DNA of 64,000 nt from Dysgonomonadaceae bacterium PH5-43 (GTDB taxonomy: Bacteria; Bacteroidota; Bacteroidia; Bacteroidales; Azobacteroidaceae). The notes beneath the pieces are model-generated. The model searched no databases and was not told the origin of the DNA. It saw only the letters and a program-made list of their open reading frames with translations. Location: positions 1 to 64,000 of the forward strand of contig JARXWK010000002.1 of assembly GCA_029916745.1 (NCBI GenBank), given 5' to 3'. This document shows, in pieces, positions 48,947 to 57,917 of the stretch (the first letter of the stretch is position 1; each line of letters opens with the position of its first letter). A program made the position numbers and the translations under genes.

Positions 48947-50725
48947 ATGAAACATATAGCTTTAGCTTGCCTTATAATAATAGGTGCAGCGATAACAACC
49001 CAAGCACAAACAAACAATTCTCAGTTGGAGAGAGAAATGACTCTCGAAAGAGAATATAATCCTAATGTGCGTGATGCAAATAAAATTAATCACGTGCCAC
49101 AGATAAAAGAACCGGAAGCTCCTAAAACTAAGGTGGAGTATTCTAATTTCTTGTTAGATTATAATATTCCTCCTTATTTATCGACTTTAAAAGCTAAGCC
49201 ATACTTGTTTGATTACACAAGTAATAAAAGAGGATATCTTAATGTTGGAGTGAGTACTGCTGTAAATTTCGATGGCGACTTTGGGTATCAGATACTTAAT
49301 ACTTCAAATGATTTTCTTAGTTTGCATTTTTCTCATCGTTCAACTAACAGTAAGGTAGATTATCTGCAAGCGGATTATGATACGAAGATGAAAATTAATG
49401 ATAATGTATTGGGAGTTGATTATAGTCATTATTTCAATAGTTTCAAGTTGTTTGCTGATATGCAATATACTTACTCTTCTTTTAATTATTATGGTTATCG
49501 CTATCCTTTGTACAAATTACTACCGAGCCCTACAGAGTCTTTTAATTCTCCAGCGATAGACTCTACAAAGAATCAGGTTAACAATATGTTTAGGGCTAAT
49601 GTTGGTGTTGCATCTTTAGATAATGGTAGTAACTTTAATTATACAGCAAACTTAGCATATACTTACTTTAAGCAAAAATATGGAGAGTCTGATTTGTATA
49701 ACGGTAATGGAAAGACAGAGAATGGTTTGTTTGCTTATTTAGATGCTAATGCTAAGTTGGGGGCTATATCAAGATTGGGAGCGTCTATAGATGTTAAACA
49801 TTATTCTTATAAAACTCCGGTTCTATTAGGTGTAAGGTATCCTTACGAAAAGGATTATACTACAATTACGGCTAATCCATATTTGTCTTTCTTGGGCGAC
49901 GACCTAAATATAAAGATAGGATTAAATGTGGGTTTTCAGGTTGGAGATTTCGGAAAGGCTGTAGTCTCTCCGAATGTAACTGCCGATTACAATGTTAATG
50001 AAAACGTATTGCTTTATGTTAAAGCTCTTGGAGGCTTTGTTGATAATAGTAACTACAATATCTATTATGAAAACAGATACCTAAATCCTACTTGTAGAAT
50101 TGCCGATTCGAGAGTGCCTTTAGACGCAGCCTTAGGGGCTAAGTTTAGACTTATGCCTAACTTTGGTGTTAATGTTTTTGCTGGTTACAAGATAGTTAAA
50201 GATGAACATTTTTATGGTTCTACATTTGATGCGCCATTCTTTTATAATGATTTAGGTTGTGTTTTTTTTACCCGTTATTCAAACTCTATTCCAGCAGTAC
50301 GCGATGCTAATGTGTTTAAACTTGGGGCTGAGTTGAATTACGCTCATCAAGATTTACTAAAACTTGGAGCTAAGGCTACGTACTATAATTGGGACGTTGA
50401 CAGACCACAGTCAGGAGGTGCAGGTGAGGCGTACAATAAGCCAATTTTCGAGGCTGATGTGAATGTAGGAACAAAGATACAGTCAGCACCTTTATATATA
50501 GATTTGAATTATCATCTTGAAGCAGGGCGTAAAACATCGGCTTATAGTATTATTAAAAATATGAAGAATATTAATGATCTAAGTCTGAAGGTTAATTATT
50601 TATTCAATGATTCATTTACTGTGTTTGCTCAAGCTAATAACTTATTATTCCAAGAATACGACATTTGGTATGGCTATCCTGCTCAGAAGTTTAACGTTAT
50701 GGCTGGGATAAACATTAAGTTTTAG
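48947..50725 (+). CDS. outer-membrane beta-barrel protein, TonB-receptor-like
   Basis: This is a 592-residue protein with a signal peptide (residues 1-20, ending TQAQ) and a short N-terminal periplasmic stretch (LEREMTLEREYNPNVRDANKINHVPQI as a span). From about residue 65 there are alternating hydrophobic and polar beta strands with aromatic girdles, ending in a terminal strand 'KFNVMAGINIKF' with Phe as the last residue, the usual outer-membrane insertion signal. There is no plug domain, so it is a barrel like that of TonB receptors but without gating. It lies in an operon with the TPR protein. Confidence 0.8.
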   Translation: MKHIALACLIIIGAAITTQAQTNNSQLEREMTLEREYNPNVRDANKINHVPQIKEPEAPKTKVEYSNFLLDYNIPPYLSTLKAKPYLFDYTSNKRGYLNVGVSTAVNFDGDFGYQILNTSNDFLSLHFSHRSTNSKVDYLQADYDTKMKINDNVLGVDYSHYFNSFKLFADMQYTYSSFNYYGYRYPLYKLLPSPTESFNSPAIDSTKNQVNNMFRANVGVASLDNGSNFNYTANLAYTYFKQKYGESDLYNGNGKTENGLFAYLDANAKLGAISRLGASIDVKHYSYKTPVLLGVRYPYEKDYTTITANPYLSFLGDDLNIKIGLNVGFQVGDFGKAVVSPNVTADYNVNENVLLYVKALGGFVDNSNYNIYYENRYLNPTCRIADSRVPLDAALGAKFRLMPNFGVNVFAGYKIVKDEHFYGSTFDAPFFYNDLGCVFFTRYSNSIPAVRDANVFKLGAELNYAHQDLLKLGAKATYYNWDVDRPQSGGAGEAYNKPIFEADVNVGTKIQSAPLYIDLNYHLEAGRKTSAYSIIKNMKNINDLSLKVNYLFNDSFTVFAQANNLLFQEYDIWYGYPAQKFNVMAGINIKF

Positions 50726-50766
50726 ATTAAAAAAATAAACATATAAAGGTATCTTAAACTTTTTAT

Positions 50767-50774
50767 TACCTTTG
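50767..50774 (+). promoter_or_regulatory. -7 element TACCTTTG of topA
   Basis: This exact -7 consensus lies 23 bases before the topA ATG. The -33 region has no good match. Confidence 0.5.
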
Positions 50775-50797
50775 CACGCTCAAAATACAATAAAGAC

Positions 50798-53200
50798 ATG
50801 CAGAAGAATCTCGTTATAGTTGAATCACCAGCAAAAGCCAAAACCATAGAAAAGTTTTTAGGAAAAGACTATCAGGTTTTGTCGAGTTACGGACATATAA
50901 GAGACCTGAAAGATAAAGGTTTGGGTGTTGATGTTAAAGATAACTTCAAGCCTGATTATACAGTATCTGATGATAAGGTTGAAATTGTAAAGAAACTAAA
51001 GAAAGCAACTAAAGATTCGGAAATTGTATGGCTGGCATCCGATGAAGACCGCGAAGGAGAGGCTATTGCATGGCACTTATATGAGGTTCTTGACCTGAAT
51101 AAGAAAGATTGCAAAAGAATAGCATTCCACGAAATAACAAAGAGTGCTATACAAAACGCTATCGAACATCCTCGTCAGATAGATTTTAATTTGGTAGACG
51201 CACAACAAGCTCGTCGTGTGTTAGACCGTATTGTAGGTTTTGAGCTTTCCCCAATACTTTGGAAAAAGATTATGCCGTCGTTGTCTGCAGGGCGAGTGCA
51301 ATCGGTTGCTGTTCGTCTGATTGTTGAAAAAGAAAGAGATATAAATCAGTTTAATGCTGAATCGTATTTCAAAGTGCAGGCTTATTTTATATTGCCAGAC
51401 GGAAAGACAACAATAAAATCAGAATTAAATAAGAAGTTCAAAACAGAACAAGAAGCTCAAGCTTTCTTAGATAAACTTAAGAATGCTAAGTTTTCGATTG
51501 AAGATATAAATACTCGTCCGGGTAAAAAATCTCCAGCTCCTCCATTTACTACATCTACTTTGCAACAAGAGGCATCTCGTAAAATAGGATTTTCTGTTTC
51601 GCAAACAATGTCGATAGCACAGAAGTTATACGAGGCGGGGCTTATCACTTATATGCGTACCGACTCTCTTAATCTGTCGGACTTGGCATTGGGAGCGTCA
51701 AAGAATGAAATACAAGAAGAGTTTGGTAATGAATACGTAAAAATTCGTCAGTATCATACAAAAACTAAAGGAGCGCAAGAGGCTCACGAGGCTATTCGTC
51801 CGTCTTATATGAATCAAAGGGTGGCAGGCTCAACTCCTGCAGAGAAAAGATTATATAAACTTATTTGGGAAAGGACTATTGCTTCTCAAATGGCAGATGC
51901 CGAACTGGAAAAAACAACAGTTGCGATTGCCATAAGTGGAATGCCTGAAGATAAATTTATTGTACAAGGAGAGGTGATTAAGTTTGATGGTTTCCTTCGT
52001 GTTTATTTAGAAGACACAGATGAAGAAAACCAAGATGCAAACGAAGACGCTATACTTCCTCCTATGAAGATAAACGAATTGCTTGTTTTGAAAGAGGCGT
52101 TAGCTTCGGAAAAACTAACACAACGTCCTTATCGTTACACAGAGGCAAGCTTGGTTAGAAAACTTGAAGAGCTTGGTATTGGTCGTCCTTCTACTTACGC
52201 ACCAACTATTTCTACCATACAACAAAGAGGTTACGTAATTAAAGGAAGTAAAGAGGGTAAAGAAAGAGAGTTTATAACTCTTACTCTTGAAAATAATATT
52301 GTTAGCAAAACAGTAAAGAAAGAAATTGTAGGAGCTGATAAGAATAAGCTTATGCCTACCGACTCAGGTTTGGTGGTAAATGATTTTCTTGTAGAGAACT
52401 TTCCTCGAGTTTTAGACTATAACTTTACTGCCGATTTAGAGAAAGAATTTGACAAGATAGCAGATGGCGATCTTAAGTGGACGGATACTTTGCATAAGTT
52501 CTACGATTTATTTCACCCAACAGTGGAAGAAGTCTCGGAATTAAAGACAGAACATAAAGTAGGCGAGAGAGTATTAGGTGTAGACCCTAAGACAGGAAAA
52601 CCAGTTTCTGTTAAAATAGGTAGATACGGTGCTTTTGCTCAAATAGGAACAGCCGAAGATGAAGAGAAACCTCAGTTTGCTTCTTTGGCGGCTGGTCAGT
52701 CTATCGAAACAATATCTTTAGATGAGGCATTACAACTGTTTGGTCTTCCTCGTGTAGTAGGAGAGATGGAAGGTAAAGCTGTTACTGCCGCTATTGGTCG
52801 CTTTGGTCCTTATCTTAAATACAACAATACGTTTACAACAATACCTAAAGGATACGATCCTTATACTATAACAATAGAAGATTCAATTACATTAATAAAA
52901 GAGAAACAGGAAAGAGATGCAAATAAGTTTATTAAATCATTTCCTGAAGATGAGGCTGTGCAGTTGTTGAATGGTCGTTTCGGTCCATATATTAGTTATA
53001 ATAAAACAAACTACAAATTGCCTAAAGATGTAATTCCAGCCGAATTGTCGTATGAGGAGGTTATGAAGATAATAAAAGAAGCGCCAGAAAAGAAGTCTAA
53101 GACATCGGCTAAGTCAACTAAAACAAAGTCAACGGCTAAGGCAAAAACAACAAAAACAACAAAAACAACAACAAAGCCGAAAGCGAAGACAAAGAAGTAA
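50798..53200 (+). CDS. topA: DNA topoisomerase I
   Basis: This 800-residue type IA topoisomerase relaxes negative supercoils. The N-terminal TOPRIM domain has VESPAKAKTIEKFLG (Glu, about 7-21) and ASDEDREGEAIAWHL with the Asp-x-Asp metal site (about 83-97). The catalytic Tyr lies in AGLITYMRTDSLNLSD (about residue 283). The C-terminal part has topoisomerase C-terminal repeats (IGRYGAFAQIG, IGRFGPYLKYNN, NGRFGPYISYN) instead of zinc fingers. It ends in a Lys/Thr/Ala-rich tail of about 45 residues. The form is the Bacteroidota one. Confidence 0.96.
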   Translation: MQKNLVIVESPAKAKTIEKFLGKDYQVLSSYGHIRDLKDKGLGVDVKDNFKPDYTVSDDKVEIVKKLKKATKDSEIVWLASDEDREGEAIAWHLYEVLDLNKKDCKRIAFHEITKSAIQNAIEHPRQIDFNLVDAQQARRVLDRIVGFELSPILWKKIMPSLSAGRVQSVAVRLIVEKERDINQFNAESYFKVQAYFILPDGKTTIKSELNKKFKTEQEAQAFLDKLKNAKFSIEDINTRPGKKSPAPPFTTSTLQQEASRKIGFSVSQTMSIAQKLYEAGLITYMRTDSLNLSDLALGASKNEIQEEFGNEYVKIRQYHTKTKGAQEAHEAIRPSYMNQRVAGSTPAEKRLYKLIWERTIASQMADAELEKTTVAIAISGMPEDKFIVQGEVIKFDGFLRVYLEDTDEENQDANEDAILPPMKINELLVLKEALASEKLTQRPYRYTEASLVRKLEELGIGRPSTYAPTISTIQQRGYVIKGSKEGKEREFITLTLENNIVSKTVKKEIVGADKNKLMPTDSGLVVNDFLVENFPRVLDYNFTADLEKEFDKIADGDLKWTDTLHKFYDLFHPTVEEVSELKTEHKVGERVLGVDPKTGKPVSVKIGRYGAFAQIGTAEDEEKPQFASLAAGQSIETISLDEALQLFGLPRVVGEMEGKAVTAAIGRFGPYLKYNNTFTTIPKGYDPYTITIEDSITLIKEKQERDANKFIKSFPEDEAVQLLNGRFGPYISYNKTNYKLPKDVIPAELSYEEVMKIIKEAPEKKSKTSAKSTKTKSTAKAKTTKTTKTTTKPKAKTKK

Positions 53201-53223
53201 CTACTAATTAAAATAATAAATAT

Positions 53224-53826
53224 ATGAAAAAGGCTATTTTGTTTTTATTGTGTGCTATGTGCACGTTTTCGTTTGTAAACGCTCAAGAAGAATCTGAGGT
53301 AAAAAAGAAAAAAGGTTGGATAGGAGGTCAGTTCTCTTTTACAGTCTCGGGAAATGATTACAGTAATCATCATTCGTCAGGTATAGAAGATAAGTTAAAT
53401 ATTGCTGTATCTCCAGAATTAGGTCTTTTTGTTAATGATAAAGTAGGGATAGGTTTCAAATTCGGATTTGGAATGTATGAAACTGTAGCCAATGAATATT
53501 TAGAAATGACTGATTGGAATCAGTTTAATGCTGGGCTTTTTGCTCGTTGTATTGCTTACAAAGGAAAGTTAGGTTGTGTTTTTGTTGATGGAGGGTTTGA
53601 TTATATAAGTATGTCTCCTGATGTTTCAGAATGTGGCGATGCTAATGTTTTTTCTATAGGGCTTACCCCAGGTGTATTATTTGATGTTTCAGAAGCATTT
53701 TCTATTTTATTTAAATTTGGTTTCTTTGGATACCAACAAATGAAATACGACGGAATTAAATATTATACAGGAGGGATTGACTGTAACCTTAATAAGTGTT
53801 CGGTAGGTGTTATTTTTAAGTTCTAA
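53224..53826 (+). CDS. small outer-membrane beta-barrel (porin-like) protein
   Basis: This is a 200-residue protein with a signal peptide (residues 1-20, ending VNAQ). The mature part begins with GWIGGQFSFTVSGNDYS and alternates strands such as VGIGFKFGFGMY and ILFKFGFFGYQQ, ending in SVGVIFKF with a terminal Phe. This fits an eight-stranded OmpW/OprF-like barrel. The family is common in Bacteroidota with unknown function. It follows topA by 23 bases and ends at a bidirectional terminator. Confidence 0.75.
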   Translation: MKKAILFLLCAMCTFSFVNAQEESEVKKKKGWIGGQFSFTVSGNDYSNHHSSGIEDKLNIAVSPELGLFVNDKVGIGFKFGFGMYETVANEYLEMTDWNQFNAGLFARCIAYKGKLGCVFVDGGFDYISMSPDVSECGDANVFSIGLTPGVLFDVSEAFSILFKFGFFGYQQMKYDGIKYYTGGIDCNLNKCSVGVIFKF

Positions 53827-53850
53827 CAAGGAATGACTTTAATACAAAAA

Positions 53851-53891
53851 AAAGACAGTGGACTAATTGAAGTTCACTGTCTTTTTTTAGG
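53851..53891. terminator. bidirectional intrinsic terminator
   Basis: AAAGACAGTG (53851-53860) and CACTGTCTTT (53875-53884) pair perfectly. T runs follow on both strands, so it ends the porin-like gene rightward and the DUF937 gene leftward. Confidence 0.85.
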
Positions 53892-53897
53892 CTAAAG

Positions 53898-54611
53898 TCA
53901 ACTAAACCACAATAGATTAGGTGTTGAGATTACCGTCTCTACTACTTCGTTAGAGATAATCTTTGTATTTTCGTTTTTACAAGCTCTCCAACATAAAAAG
54001 GCAAGCAATACGGCAATTATGATTATAAGCCAAGTAACCCAGCCATTGGTTTTTTTATTAATAACTTTTTTAGGAATAGTATTTAATACCGAATCTAAAT
54101 CAAAAGCCTTTGTTAAAGCGGAAGGGATAGAAGCTTGTAGGTTGCTTTTCTCTTTTTCGAGTTCTTCAAATAGTTGAGCTTTAGTCCAGTTTTCTCTAAC
54201 CAATTTGTTGCCGATAAAACCAATAACAATAGGTGCTATCATATAAATAAGTCTATTTGTGGCAACTCTCGAAATGCCAACTTCTTCGGCTATGGCATCG
54301 GTAAAACTTGCGGCCTTATCTCCTAAAATATGCTGCAAAGAGTCGTCAGCTATCTTACGTTGCTCTTCTGTAGGGTTTTCATCACAAATATTCTCCAATT
54401 CAGAAAGAATATTCAGATTACCTGCCTCGTGAAGAATGTTTTCAACTTGTGGCGAATGACCTTTCTTCTTCATTAACACACCTAACAAACTTGGAATGAT
54501 AAGCGAAACTGCCTTTGATATTTTCGACTTGTCTTCGTTTACTGTTTTTGCAGCCCTTGTTATCATCTCTTGACTAACAAGGCTTTTTAATGAATTGCTT
54601 AAGTTTGACAT
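53898..54611 (-). CDS. DUF937 family protein with C-terminal membrane segment
   Basis: This is a 237-residue protein. A DUF937 (YidB-like) helical domain covers residues 1-150 (SLVSQEMITRAAKTVNEDKSKISKAV, IIPSLLGVLMKK, IAPIVIGFIGNKLV). A basic linker leads to one membrane span near residues 191-210 (GWVTWLIIIIAVLLAFLCWRAC) and a short tail. The function is unknown; related proteins affect envelope stress or cell-surface properties. It is a single gene with a bidirectional terminator. Confidence 0.75.
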   Translation of the reverse strand: MSNLSNSLKSLVSQEMITRAAKTVNEDKSKISKAVSLIIPSLLGVLMKKKGHSPQVENILHEAGNLNILSELENICDENPTEEQRKIADDSLQHILGDKAASFTDAIAEEVGISRVATNRLIYMIAPIVIGFIGNKLVRENWTKAQLFEELEKEKSNLQASIPSALTKAFDLDSVLNTIPKKVINKKTNGWVTWLIIIIAVLLAFLCWRACKNENTKIISNEVVETVISTPNLLWFS

Positions 54612-54785
54612 AATTAAAATATTTATAAATTTTATTTGTATTTTTGTTTTCGTTAATATTACATTGAAAGATTTTGTACTAATACAATAACATAGTATTT
54701 GAACTTTTTGTTGCTCCTAACTTCAATAATAACAAAAGAAACAGAGTAAAGGTTTCTATTTCACACAAAAGACAAAGCTAAAACA

Positions 54786-54817
54786 TTTGCGTAATTAAAA
54801 ATAAAGTTATAATTTTG
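54786..54817 (+). promoter_or_regulatory. rplU promoter
   Basis: TTTG (54786-54789), 20 bases, TAATTTTG (54810-54817), a full consensus. A leader of about 75 bases follows, with a small hairpin (GAAAGG/CCTTTC, 54849-54866) that could be a regulatory leader, perhaps for L21 feedback. Confidence 0.75.
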
Positions 54818-54900
54818 TGGGCTGAAAAATCTTTAAGGGTTAAAAAGAGAAAGGGTTTATCCTTTCCACCCCCAGATATAACTGTAAATAATAAACAGAA

Positions 54901-55215
54901 ATGTACGTAATCGTAGACATTCAAGGTCAACAATTCAAAGTTGAAAAAGATCAAAAACTGTATGTACACCACTTAGAAGGTGAAGCAGGCGCTCAAGTTG
55001 AGTTCGACAAAGTGCTTTTAGCCGACAACGATGGCAACGTAACAGTTGGTGCTCCAGTAATTGAAGGAGCAAAAGTAGTAGCTGAAATTATTACTCCATT
55101 AGTAAAAGGAGATAAAGTTTTAGTTTTCAAGAAAAAGAGAAGAAAAGGATACCGTAAATTAAATGGTCATCGTCAACAATTTTCTCAAATAGTGATTAAA
55201 GATATTAAAGCTTAA
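54901..55215 (+). CDS. rplU: ribosomal protein L21
   Basis: This is the 104-residue large-subunit protein L21. It starts [22 protein letters not shown] and has the [22 protein letters not shown] strand pair and the C-terminal [17 protein letters not shown] basic rRNA-binding segment. The length is normal. It is followed by rpmA after 20 bases in the usual rplU-rpmA order. Confidence 0.98.
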   Translation: MYVIVDIQGQQFKVEKDQKLYVHHLEGEAGAQVEFDKVLLADNDGNVTVGAPVIEGAKVVAEIITPLVKGDKVLVFKKKRRKGYRKLNGHRQQFSQIVIKDIKA

Positions 55216-55235
55216 CTCGTTAAAATTTAAGTAAA

Positions 55236-55499
55236 ATGGCACATAAAAAAGGAGTCGGTAGTTCAAAGAACGGACGCGAATCGCATAGTAAACGATTAGG
55301 CGTTAAGATTTTCGGAGGTGAAGTATGTAAAGCTGGCAATATTATTATTCGTCAGAGAGGTACTCAACATCACCCAGGTGAAAACGTAGGTATTGGAAAA
55401 GATCATACTCTTTATGCTCTTGTTGATGGAACAGTAGCATTCAGAAAAAGAAAAAACAACAGATCTTTTGTTTCTATTCTTCCTTTAGTAGAAGCATAA
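55236..55499 (+). CDS. rpmA: ribosomal protein L27
   Basis: This is the 87-residue L27, whose N-terminus reaches the peptidyl-transferase centre. The start is [22 protein letters not shown], the family hallmark, followed by [28 protein letters not shown]. The Ala2-His3-Lys form shows no Firmicutes-type N-terminal cleavage extension. It ends the operon at a strong terminator. Confidence 0.98.
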   Translation: MAHKKGVGSSKNGRESHSKRLGVKIFGGEVCKAGNIIIRQRGTQHHPGENVGIGKDHTLYALVDGTVAFRKRKNNRSFVSILPLVEA

Positions 55500-55522
55500 T
55501 AAATTATCTATAAAACAAATAC

Positions 55523-55562
55523 AAAGGGGCGTATCTTATACAACAAGATGCGCCCCTTTTTT
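55523..55562 (+). terminator. rplU-rpmA intrinsic terminator
   Basis: AAAGGGGCGTATCTT pairs with AAGATGCGCCCCTTT (one G-T), followed by T6. This is a very stable GC-rich stem. Confidence 0.9.
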
Positions 55563-55650
55563 GTGTAAATAAAAACAAGACCTATAAATAATCTAAAATA
55601 AATATATACCTTTGTGTTTCATTATAACAATGATTGAATAGAACCATAAT

Positions 55651-56319
55651 ATGAGATATAAGTTATTATTATTTGTTACACTGTGTTTATTAACAGTAAC
55701 AGCTTGTAAAGACCAAAACAGATTTGTGTTGGAAGGTGAGATAACAGAACTTAACAATCCATCTATTTATCTTTTTAAGATACTTAACGATAGTAGTAAA
55801 ATAAATATTGATACAATAACAACACAAGAAGGTAGGTTTTCTTACGAATCATATTCCGATTCTATAGTTCCCGTTGTTTTAAGTCTGGAAGAAAACTCTA
55901 AGTGGATTACTGCTTGGGTTAAAAATGGAGAAACAATTAAGATAAAAGGTGATGCTAACAACTTTGAGTTGATAGAAATAAAAGGGAATCAGATTAATGA
56001 CGAACTTACTTTGTTCAAACAAAACAATAAAGACTTAATTAAAGAATTAAAAACAAATGCAGACTCATTAAGAGTCGACGAAATAAAACAACAATTAATA
56101 ACAAATACCGAAAACTTTATTAAAGCAAAACCGTCTTCTGTTGCAAGCTTAGTGTTGATGCAGAATTATTTATTAGAATTATGCGAACCCGAAGTTGTGG
56201 AAGAATACTTGGCTCTTGTAGAAAGTCCAGCAAAAGACAATCCTTTGTATGACTTGCTTAAAGTTGCGTGCGAACGACTAAAGCAAGCGCATATTGAAGA
56301 AGACCAAACAGCTGAATAA
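55651..56319 (+). CDS. DUF4369 lipoprotein
   Basis: This 222-residue lipoprotein has lipobox TVTAC at residue 19. The N-terminal DUF4369 domain (about 24-115: FVLEGEITELNNPSIYLFKI, DTITTQEGRFSYES) is the form usually fused to a thioredoxin-like AhpC/TSA domain. Here that domain is missing; only a helical C-terminal part follows (VASLVLMQNYLLELCEPEVVEEYLALV). A -7 box TACCTTTG lies at 55607-55614. The function is unknown. The comM gene follows 44 bases on. Confidence 0.8.
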   Translation: MRYKLLLFVTLCLLTVTACKDQNRFVLEGEITELNNPSIYLFKILNDSSKINIDTITTQEGRFSYESYSDSIVPVVLSLEENSKWITAWVKNGETIKIKGDANNFELIEIKGNQINDELTLFKQNNKDLIKELKTNADSLRVDEIKQQLITNTENFIKAKPSSVASLVLMQNYLLELCEPEVVEEYLALVESPAKDNPLYDLLKVACERLKQAHIEEDQTAE

Positions 56320-56363
56320 GGTTGTCGGTTTATCATAAATTAATCATAACTAAATACTTAACT

Positions 56364-57902
56364 ATGTTAGTAAAAGCTTTCTCTGCTGCCTTGCAGGGTG
56401 TAGATGCTACTATTATTACTATAGAAGTAAATTGTAGCAAAGGTATCAAATTCTTTTTAGTGGGGCTTCCCGATGTTAGTATTAGAGAGTCGCACGAACG
56501 TATAACTTCGGCTTTGGAGTATAACGGATTGAAGTTTCCCAGAAAACAAATTGTGGTTAATATGGCTCCTGCCGACATAAGAAAAGAAGGTTCGTCGTAC
56601 GATTTGCCTTTAGCTATTGCTATACTTGCAGGTGCAGACACAATACTTGCCGATAAAATATCCGATTATTTAATTATAGGTGAACTTTCGTTAGATGGAG
56701 TTGTGAAACCTGTTAAAGGAGTTTTGTCTATAACTCTTAAAGCTAAAGAAATGGGCTTTAAGGGAATTATCTTGCCTCAAGAAAATGCTCGCGAAGCTGC
56801 TGTTGTGAATGGCTTTGAAGTTTATGGTGTTAATAACATCAAACAGGTAATAGACTTCTTTAATAACGAGGTAGAATTAGAACGAACTATTATAGATACT
56901 TATAAGGAGTTTCAGCTTCATCAAAATAATATTGACTGGGATTTCTCGGAAGTGAAAGGTCAGGAGAATGTAAAAAGAGCTATGGAAGTTGCTTGTTCGG
57001 GTGGACATAATTTACTTCTCATAGGTTCTCCAGGGGCAGGGAAGAGTATGATTGCTAAGCGTATCCCTTCTATACTTCCACCTTTATCTATAGATGAAAG
57101 TTTAGAAACTACGAAAATACATTCAGTAGCAGGAAAAATAAATCATAATGGTTCGTTGGTGGCTTTGCGTCCGTTTAGAAGTCCACATCACACAATATCA
57201 AGTGTTGCAATGGTAGGAGGGGGCTCTTATCCTCAGCCGGGAGAAATAAGTTTGGCTCACAATGGCGTATTATTTTTAGATGAAATAGCCGAGTTTAATA
57301 AAGGAGTGTTAGAAATGCTTCGTCAACCGTTGGAGGATAGAAAGATAACGATTTCGAGAGCTAAGTTTACGGTAGAATATCCAGCAGGCTTTATGCTTAT
57401 CGCATCTATGAATCCTTGTCCGTGCGGACACTATAACAATCCGAACAAAGCCTGTGTTTGTATGCCTCACCACGTTCAAAAGTATCTAAACAGATTGTCA
57501 GGTCCATTGTTAGACCGTATAGATATACAAGTAGAGATAGTTCCAGTGCCTTTTGAGGATATTTCAACAACTCGATTGTCTGAGTCGAGTGCAAGTATTA
57601 GGGAAAGAGTTATAAAAGCTCGTCAAATTCAAGAAAAACGATTTGAAAATGAAGAAGGTATTTATTGTAATGCTCAGATGCACACACGACTACTTCATAA
57701 ACACGCTCAACCTGATGATGCTGGTTTGCTTTTGCTGAAAAATGCAATGGAACGTCTTAGTCTTTCGGCTCGCGCTTACGATCGTATACTTAGAGTAGCT
57801 CGTACTATAGCCGATTTAGAAGGAACGGAAAATGTATTGTCTCATCACATTGGGGAGGCAATAAGTTATAGAAACTTAGATAGGGAGAATTGGGCAGGAT
57901 AA
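56364..57902 (+). CDS. comM: YifB/ComM-type Mg-chelatase-like AAA ATPase
   Basis: The start at 56364 (MLVKAFSAALQGVDA) is chosen over a Met 14 codons upstream, because the family begins here. The product is 512 residues. The N-terminal ChlI-like domain has VGLPDVSIRESHERITSAL, and the AAA+ core has Walker A IGSPGAGKSMIAKR (about 225-238), Walker B GVLFLDEIAEFNKGVLE and a cysteine cluster CPCGHYNNPNKACVC. ComM is a helicase that helps branch migration of incoming DNA in natural transformation. The length is normal. It converges on the AI-2E gene. Confidence 0.94.
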   Translation: MLVKAFSAALQGVDATIITIEVNCSKGIKFFLVGLPDVSIRESHERITSALEYNGLKFPRKQIVVNMAPADIRKEGSSYDLPLAIAILAGADTILADKISDYLIIGELSLDGVVKPVKGVLSITLKAKEMGFKGIILPQENAREAAVVNGFEVYGVNNIKQVIDFFNNEVELERTIIDTYKEFQLHQNNIDWDFSEVKGQENVKRAMEVACSGGHNLLLIGSPGAGKSMIAKRIPSILPPLSIDESLETTKIHSVAGKINHNGSLVALRPFRSPHHTISSVAMVGGGSYPQPGEISLAHNGVLFLDEIAEFNKGVLEMLRQPLEDRKITISRAKFTVEYPAGFMLIASMNPCPCGHYNNPNKACVCMPHHVQKYLNRLSGPLLDRIDIQVEIVPVPFEDISTTRLSESSASIRERVIKARQIQEKRFENEEGIYCNAQMHTRLLHKHAQPDDAGLLLLKNAMERLSLSARAYDRILRVARTIADLEGTENVLSHHIGEAISYRNLDRENWAG

Positions 57903-57917
57903 CTAAAGTGTTATCCT
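57896..57917. terminator. inverted repeat formed by two convergent gene ends
   Basis: AGGATAAC, a six-base loop and GTTATCCT form a perfect eight-pair hairpin. It contains the stop codon of comM on one strand and that of the AI-2E gene on the other. It may stop both transcripts. Confidence 0.6.
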
